A stretch of DNA of 64,000 bases from Streptococcus infantis (lineage in GTDB: Bacteria; Bacillota; Bacilli; Lactobacillales; Streptococcaceae), in assembly GCF_021497965.1 (NCBI RefSeq), contig NZ_CP046525.1, positions 434,001-498,000 of the forward strand, written 5' to 3'. Positions within the stretch are counted from its first letter, which is position 1; the number at the start of each line of letters is the position of its first letter. This document shows positions 57,764 through 64,000 of the stretch, piece by piece. Made by a program: the position numbers and the translations under genes. Below the pieces are notes generated by a model. It searched no databases, had not been told where the DNA came from, and saw only the letters and a program-made list of their open reading frames with translations.

Positions 57764-58930
57764 ATGAGATATTTAACAGCAGGAGAATCACATGGCCCTC
57801 GTTTGACAGCGATTATTGAAGGAATTCCAGCAGGTCTTCCTTTGACTGCCGAGGATATCAATGAGGATCTCAAACGTCGCCAAGGTGGTTACGGTCGTGG
57901 TGGACGCATGAAGATTGAGAGTGATCAAGTTGTCTTCACTTCTGGCGTTCGCCATGGTAAAACGACAGGTGCTCCAATTACCATGGATGTCATCAATAAG
58001 GATCATCAAAAATGGCTAGATATCATGTCTGCCGAGGATATTGAAGACAAACTTAAAAGTAAACGAAAAATCACTCATCCTCGCCCAGGTCACGCTGACT
58101 TGGTAGGAGGCATCAAATACCGCTTTGATGATTTGCGAAATTCCCTGGAACGTTCATCTGCTCGTGAAACGACAATGCGGGTGGCAGTTGGGGCGGTGGC
58201 TAAACGTCTATTGGCTGAGCTTGATATTGAAATTGCTAACCATGTTGTTGTCTTTGGTGGTAAGGAAATTGATGTTCCAGAAAACTTAACAGTTGCAGAG
58301 ATCAAAAAACTAGCTGCCCAGTCAGAAGTTTCTATCGTTAACCAAGAACGTGAGCAGGAGATCAAGGACTATATTGACCAAATCAAACGCGATGGAGATA
58401 CCATCGGTGGTGTTGTTGAAACGGTTGTCGGTGGTGTTCCGGTTGGTCTGGGTTCTTATGTTCAATGGGACCGCAAACTAGATGCAAGATTAGCTCAAGC
58501 AGTTGTTTCAATCAATGCCTTTAAGGGAGTGGAGTTTGGACTAGGCTTTAAAGCAGGTTATCTCAAGGGGAGCCAGGTCATGGATGAAATCCTCTGGTCA
58601 CCAGAAGATGGCTATACTCGTCGTACTAATAATCTTGGTGGTTTCGAAGGTGGTATGACCAATGGCCAACCGATTATTGTTCGTGGGGTTATGAAACCAA
58701 TTCCAACTCTCTATAAACCATTGATGAGCGTTGATATTGAAACCCATGAGCCTTATAAAGCAACAGTAGAGAGAAGTGATCCGACTGCTCTTCCAGCAGC
58801 AGGCGTCGTTATGGAGGCAGTAGTAGCAACGGTCTTGGCTCAAGAAATCCTTGAGAAATTCTCTTCAGATAATCTGGAAGAATTAAAAGAAGCTGTTACA
58901 AAACATCGGGAGTATACAAAGAATTATTAA
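57764..58930 (+). CDS. aroC: Chorismate synthase
   Basis: Converts EPSP to chorismate with reduced FMN. 388 residues, family motif GESHGP at the N-terminus and the second signature [15 protein letters not shown] (about 128-142). AAGGAG is nine bases before the ATG. It follows aroB directly and precedes tyrA, which draws on its product. Confidence 0.97.
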   Translation: MRYLTAGESHGPRLTAIIEGIPAGLPLTAEDINEDLKRRQGGYGRGGRMKIESDQVVFTSGVRHGKTTGAPITMDVINKDHQKWLDIMSAEDIEDKLKSKRKITHPRPGHADLVGGIKYRFDDLRNSLERSSARETTMRVAVGAVAKRLLAELDIEIANHVVVFGGKEIDVPENLTVAEIKKLAAQSEVSIVNQEREQEIKDYIDQIKRDGDTIGGVVETVVGGVPVGLGSYVQWDRKLDARLAQAVVSINAFKGVEFGLGFKAGYLKGSQVMDEILWSPEDGYTRRTNNLGGFEGGMTNGQPIIVRGVMKPIPTLYKPLMSVDIETHEPYKATVERSDPTALPAAGVVMEAVVATVLAQEILEKFSSDNLEELKEAVTKHREYTKNY

Positions 58931-58939
58931 GGAGTTCTT

Positions 58940-60043
58940 ATGGCAAAAACCATCTATATCGCAGGGCTTGGTTTGATTGGTGCTTCAATGGCACTGGGAA
59001 TCAAACGAGATCATCCTGATTATGAGATTTTGGGATACAATCGTAGTCAGGCGTCCAGAGATATTGCCTTGGAGCGAGGAATGATCGACCGTGCGACGGA
59101 TAATTTTGCTAGTTTTGCTCCACTTGCAGATGTCATCATTCTTACCTTGCCAATCAAGCAAACTATTGCTTTTTTACAAGAATTGGCAACTTTGAAACTA
59201 AAAGAAGGCGTCATTATTTCTGATGCTGGGTCGACCAAATCAGCTATCGTGGCTACAGCTGAGAAGTGTTTTGCAGATAAGCCTGTTCGCTTTGTAGGGG
59301 CTCATCCTATGGCAGGGAGTCATAAGACAGGAGCAGCTTCTGCCGATGTTAATCTTTTTGAAAATGCCTACTATATCTTTACGCCTTCGAGCTTAACAAC
59401 CCAGGATACGCTCGAAGAAATGAAGGGCTTGCTGTCAGGTCTGCACGCTCGTTTCATTGAAATTGATGCTACAGAGCATGACCGAGTGACTTCTCAGATC
59501 AGTCATTTTCCGCATATCTTAGCATCAGGATTGATGGAACAAACTGCCAGTTATGCTGAAGAACATGAGATGGCACGACGTTTTGCGGCAGGTGGTTTCA
59601 GGGATATGACTCGGATTGCCGAAAGTGAGCCAGGAATGTGGACTTCTATCCTCTTATCCAATCGAGAGACCATCATTGAGCGTATTGAGGATTTCAAGCG
59701 ACGTTTAGACGAGGTTGGACAAGCTATTAGTAAGGGTGACGAAAACCAAATCTGGAACTTTTTTAATCAAGCGCGTGAACAACGTCAAGCTATGGAAATC
59801 CATAAACGTGGCGGTGTAGATAGCTCATTTGACCTTTATGTAGACGTTCCCGATGAGGAAAACGTCATCTTGCGCATCTTGGAATTGCTAAGAGGAACTT
59901 CCTTGGTCAATATCCATATCAATGAGGAAAACCGTGAAGACGTTCACGGAATTCTGCAAATTTCCTTTAAGAATGCTCAGGATTTAAAACGTGCTGAGCA
60001 AGTCATTACAGAAAATACTGACTACACAGTCGTAATAAAATAA
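58940..60043 (+). CDS. tyrA: Prephenate dehydrogenase with ACT domain
   Basis: Oxidises prephenate to 4-hydroxyphenylpyruvate for tyrosine. 367 residues: NAD motif [10 protein letters not shown] (about 9-18), catalytic region with SHFPHI (His about 190) and a C-terminal ACT domain (about 295-367), which usually binds tyrosine for feedback inhibition. AAGGAG precedes the ATG. There is no fused chorismate mutase, so that activity must come from elsewhere. Confidence 0.95.
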   Translation: MAKTIYIAGLGLIGASMALGIKRDHPDYEILGYNRSQASRDIALERGMIDRATDNFASFAPLADVIILTLPIKQTIAFLQELATLKLKEGVIISDAGSTKSAIVATAEKCFADKPVRFVGAHPMAGSHKTGAASADVNLFENAYYIFTPSSLTTQDTLEEMKGLLSGLHARFIEIDATEHDRVTSQISHFPHILASGLMEQTASYAEEHEMARRFAAGGFRDMTRIAESEPGMWTSILLSNRETIIERIEDFKRRLDEVGQAISKGDENQIWNFFNQAREQRQAMEIHKRGGVDSSFDLYVDVPDEENVILRILELLRGTSLVNIHINEENREDVHGILQISFKNAQDLKRAEQVITENTDYTVVIK

Positions 60044-60054
60044 GGAGGACAATC

Positions 60055-62231
<2,177 letters not shown>

Positions 62232-62235
<4 letters not shown>

Positions 62236-63080
62236 AAATTGCCTATCTAGGCCCTAAAGGATCTTTTTCGCACCATGTGGTGCAGACGGCTTTTCCTCAT
62301 GAGGAACTAGAGCCTTTTTCAAATATTACGGATGTTATCAAGGCCTATGAACAGGGATTAGCAGACTATTCAGTAGTGCCGGTTGAAAATTCCATTGAAG
62401 GTAGTGTTCATGAGACCTTGGACTATCTCTTCCACCAGGCTCGGATTCAAGCAGTGGCTGAGATTGTGCAGCCAATCCATCAACAGTTGATGGCAGTGCC
62501 AGGGCAATCTAAAATTGAGAAAATCTTTTCTCACCCACAGGCCTTGGCCCAAGGGAAGAAATTTATCGATGAGCATTATCCAGATGCTCAATTAGAAGTA
62601 ACGGCCAGTACAGCCTATGCTGCGCGATATGTTTCTGAGCATCCTGATCAACCATTTGCAGCCATTGCTCCAAAAAGCTCTGCTGAGGAATATGGATTAA
62701 AACTGGTTGCTCAAGATATTCAAGAGATGGAAGCCAATTTCACTCGCTTTTGGGTTTTGGGGCCTAACTTACCACAAATCCCTTTGAAAGCAAGTTCTGA
62801 AAAGATGAGCCTGGCCTTGACCTTGCCGGATAATCTACCAGGAGCCTTATATAAGGCACTTTCTACCTTTGCTTGGCGCGGGATTGACCTGACTAAGATT
62901 GAGAGTCGCCCCCTAAAGACAGCACTAGGTGAGTACTTTTTTATCATTGATGTGGACTATGCTGATAAAGAATTGGTCTATTTTGCTCAAAAAGAATTAG
63001 AAACGATTGGTATCCAGTATAAAATACTTGGAGCTTACCCTATCTATACCATACAGGATAAAGGGAAGGAGAAGGAATGA
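62232..63080 (+). CDS. pheA: Prephenate dehydratase with ACT domain
   Basis: Makes phenylpyruvate from prephenate. 282 residues: N-terminal GPKGSFSHH (family GPxGTFS variant), catalytic TRFWVLG (about 173-179; the family has TRF) and a C-terminal ACT domain (about 195-275) with the ESRP motif (EIGxTKIESRPxK) for phenylalanine feedback. ATGA overlaps join it to aroK and the LCP gene. Confidence 0.95.
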
Positions 63081-64000
63081 CTAGAGAAAATCCTCTGACA
63101 CACCATGAAAAATTACGTTATGACTATCTCTTGAAAAATATTCATTATCTCAATGAAAAGGAAAGAAGAGAGTTTGCTTTTTTGCAAGCTAAATTAGATG
63201 GTCAACAAAACGTACGTCCAGTTGTAACAGAAGAGGCAGATGATGTAGCCTATCAAGAAATTACTGAATCTAACATAGGCCTACCTAGTTATACAAATCG
63301 TAGTCGTGCAAGTCGTCGTACTGGCCAACCCCAACCAAAAGCTAAGCTTCCAAAGCAAAAGAAACCTAAGAAAAAAAGAGTTTTTCGAATCAAACGTATT
63401 CTCGCATGGTTAGGAATGCTTTTGATTTGTGCGGCGGTTGGAATGATTTTCATGTTCTTAAAGGGATTCCAATCAGCGAATCCAAATAGCTCAAATGGAC
63501 CGAAAGATGCCAAAGCCGCACAGGTTGAAGTTTTCAATGGGCAGGATACCCGAGATGGTGTCAATATTCTTATTTTGGGAACAGATGGCCGTATCGGACA
63601 GAATAGTTCAGAAACACGGACGGATTCTATCATGGTTCTGAATGTTAGTGGTAAAGATAAGAAGCTTAAGCTGGTTAGTTTTATGCGAGATAACCTAGTT
63701 TATATCGATGGCTATAGCCAAGTTATTAACGGTCAAAAACAAGCAGACCATAAGTTGAACCTGGCCTACGAATTAGGTGAGCAAGAAGGAAAACAAGGAG
63801 CTGAAATGGTCCGTAAGGTCCTAAAAGATAATTTTGACTTGGATATCAAATACTATGCCCTTGTCGATTTCCAAGCCTTTGCGACTGCCATTGATACGCT
63901 TTTCCCTGACGGCGTGACCATTGATGCTCAATTTTCAACCCTAAACGGTGTTCCAGTTACAGAAGCTACAGTTGGGGATGATTTGCATGCGACAGAAACC
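63077..64000 (+). CDS. LytR-CpsA-Psr family protein (3' end outside window)
   Basis: The open frame runs off the window end after 308 residues. A long basic cytoplasmic tail (about 1-108, many Lys/Arg/Pro) precedes one membrane helix (about 111-133), and the outer LCP domain starts with NILILGTDGR (about 155), followed by ETRTDSIMVLNV and FMRDNLV. LCP enzymes attach teichoic acids or capsule to peptidoglycan. The ATG overlaps the pheA stop (ATGA) after AAGGAGAAGG. From memory, pneumococcal psr holds this place downstream of pheA. Confidence 0.88.
   Translation, partial: MTRENPLTHHEKLRYDYLLKNIHYLNEKERREFAFLQAKLDGQQNVRPVVTEEADDVAYQEITESNIGLPSYTNRSRASRRTGQPQPKAKLPKQKKPKKKRVFRIKRILAWLGMLLICAAVGMIFMFLKGFQSANPNSSNGPKDAKAAQVEVFNGQDTRDGVNILILGTDGRIGQNSSETRTDSIMVLNVSGKDKKLKLVSFMRDNLVYIDGYSQVINGQKQADHKLNLAYELGEQEGKQGAEMVRKVLKDNFDLDIKYYALVDFQAFATAIDTLFPDGVTIDAQFSTLNGVPVTEATVGDDLHATET

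Overview
The window is a low-GC Firmicute chromosome segment and fits a Streptococcus of the Mitis group (pneumoniae/mitis/oralis lineage). The evidence is the gene set and order (folA-small ORF-clpX-engB, cdaA-cdaR-glmM, aroD to psr), many extended -10 promoters (TGn-TATAAT type), a complete A-B-C BOX repeat after asnS, and near-pneumococcal proteins throughout. I could not run a search, so the species stays open. Nearly all of it is core housekeeping sequence: there is no prophage, insertion sequence, CRISPR array, rRNA or tRNA gene that I can see.

Layout. 1-5.1 kb: end of a uracil-DNA glycosylase-family gene, rhodanese, branched-chain amino acid carrier, a lipoprotein, then an M42 peptidase/HIT/LdcB group. 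5.1-9 kb: a phenylalanine T-box leader, pheS and pheT. 9-20 kb: a drug/Na-type ABC exporter, rpoE, pyrG with a CTP-type attenuator, a DNA-methylase-like protein, ackA, birA, an O-antigen-ligase-like membrane protein, an FMN reductase. 19-29.5 kb: aspC and asnS, the BOX element, an MFS transporter, queH, a DUF402 phosphatase, aph-recX divergent from rlmCD, tpiA. 29.5-34.6 kb: a heterodimeric ABC exporter, dpr, folA and an unlisted 56-residue membrane ORF. 34.6-44 kb: clpX-engB, ridA-like, rapZ-yvcK-whiA, ferredoxin-NADP reductase, cdaA-cdaR-glmM. 44-52 kb: degV, dapB-cca-ABC-F cluster, apt, metA, dnaD-like. 52-64 kb: a cytoplasmic alpha-amylase under a MalR-like operator, then one long aromatic amino acid cluster (rRNA methyltransferase-aroD-aroE-aroB-aroC-tyrA-ylbF-like-aroA-aroK-pheA) ending in a truncated LytR-CpsA-Psr gene.

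The most unusual non-coding signals are (i) two tandem ~110-base units with a shared linker and similar predicted long hairpins in the degV-dapB gap, the third linker copy running into the dapB ribosome binding site; (ii) six genes (pheT, the YtxK-like methylase, a DUF5590 gene, aph, rlmCD and the rlmI-like gene) that have a -10 box exactly 6-7 bases before the start codon and no Shine-Dalgarno, which predicts leaderless mRNAs; (iii) a pyrG leader starting GGGC with a terminator, as in CTP-sensing reiterative transcription; and (iv) several palindromic operators. Many genes link through translation and cell envelope: aminoacyl-tRNA synthetases, rRNA modification, c-di-AMP synthesis with glmM, and chorismate supply for Phe/Tyr.
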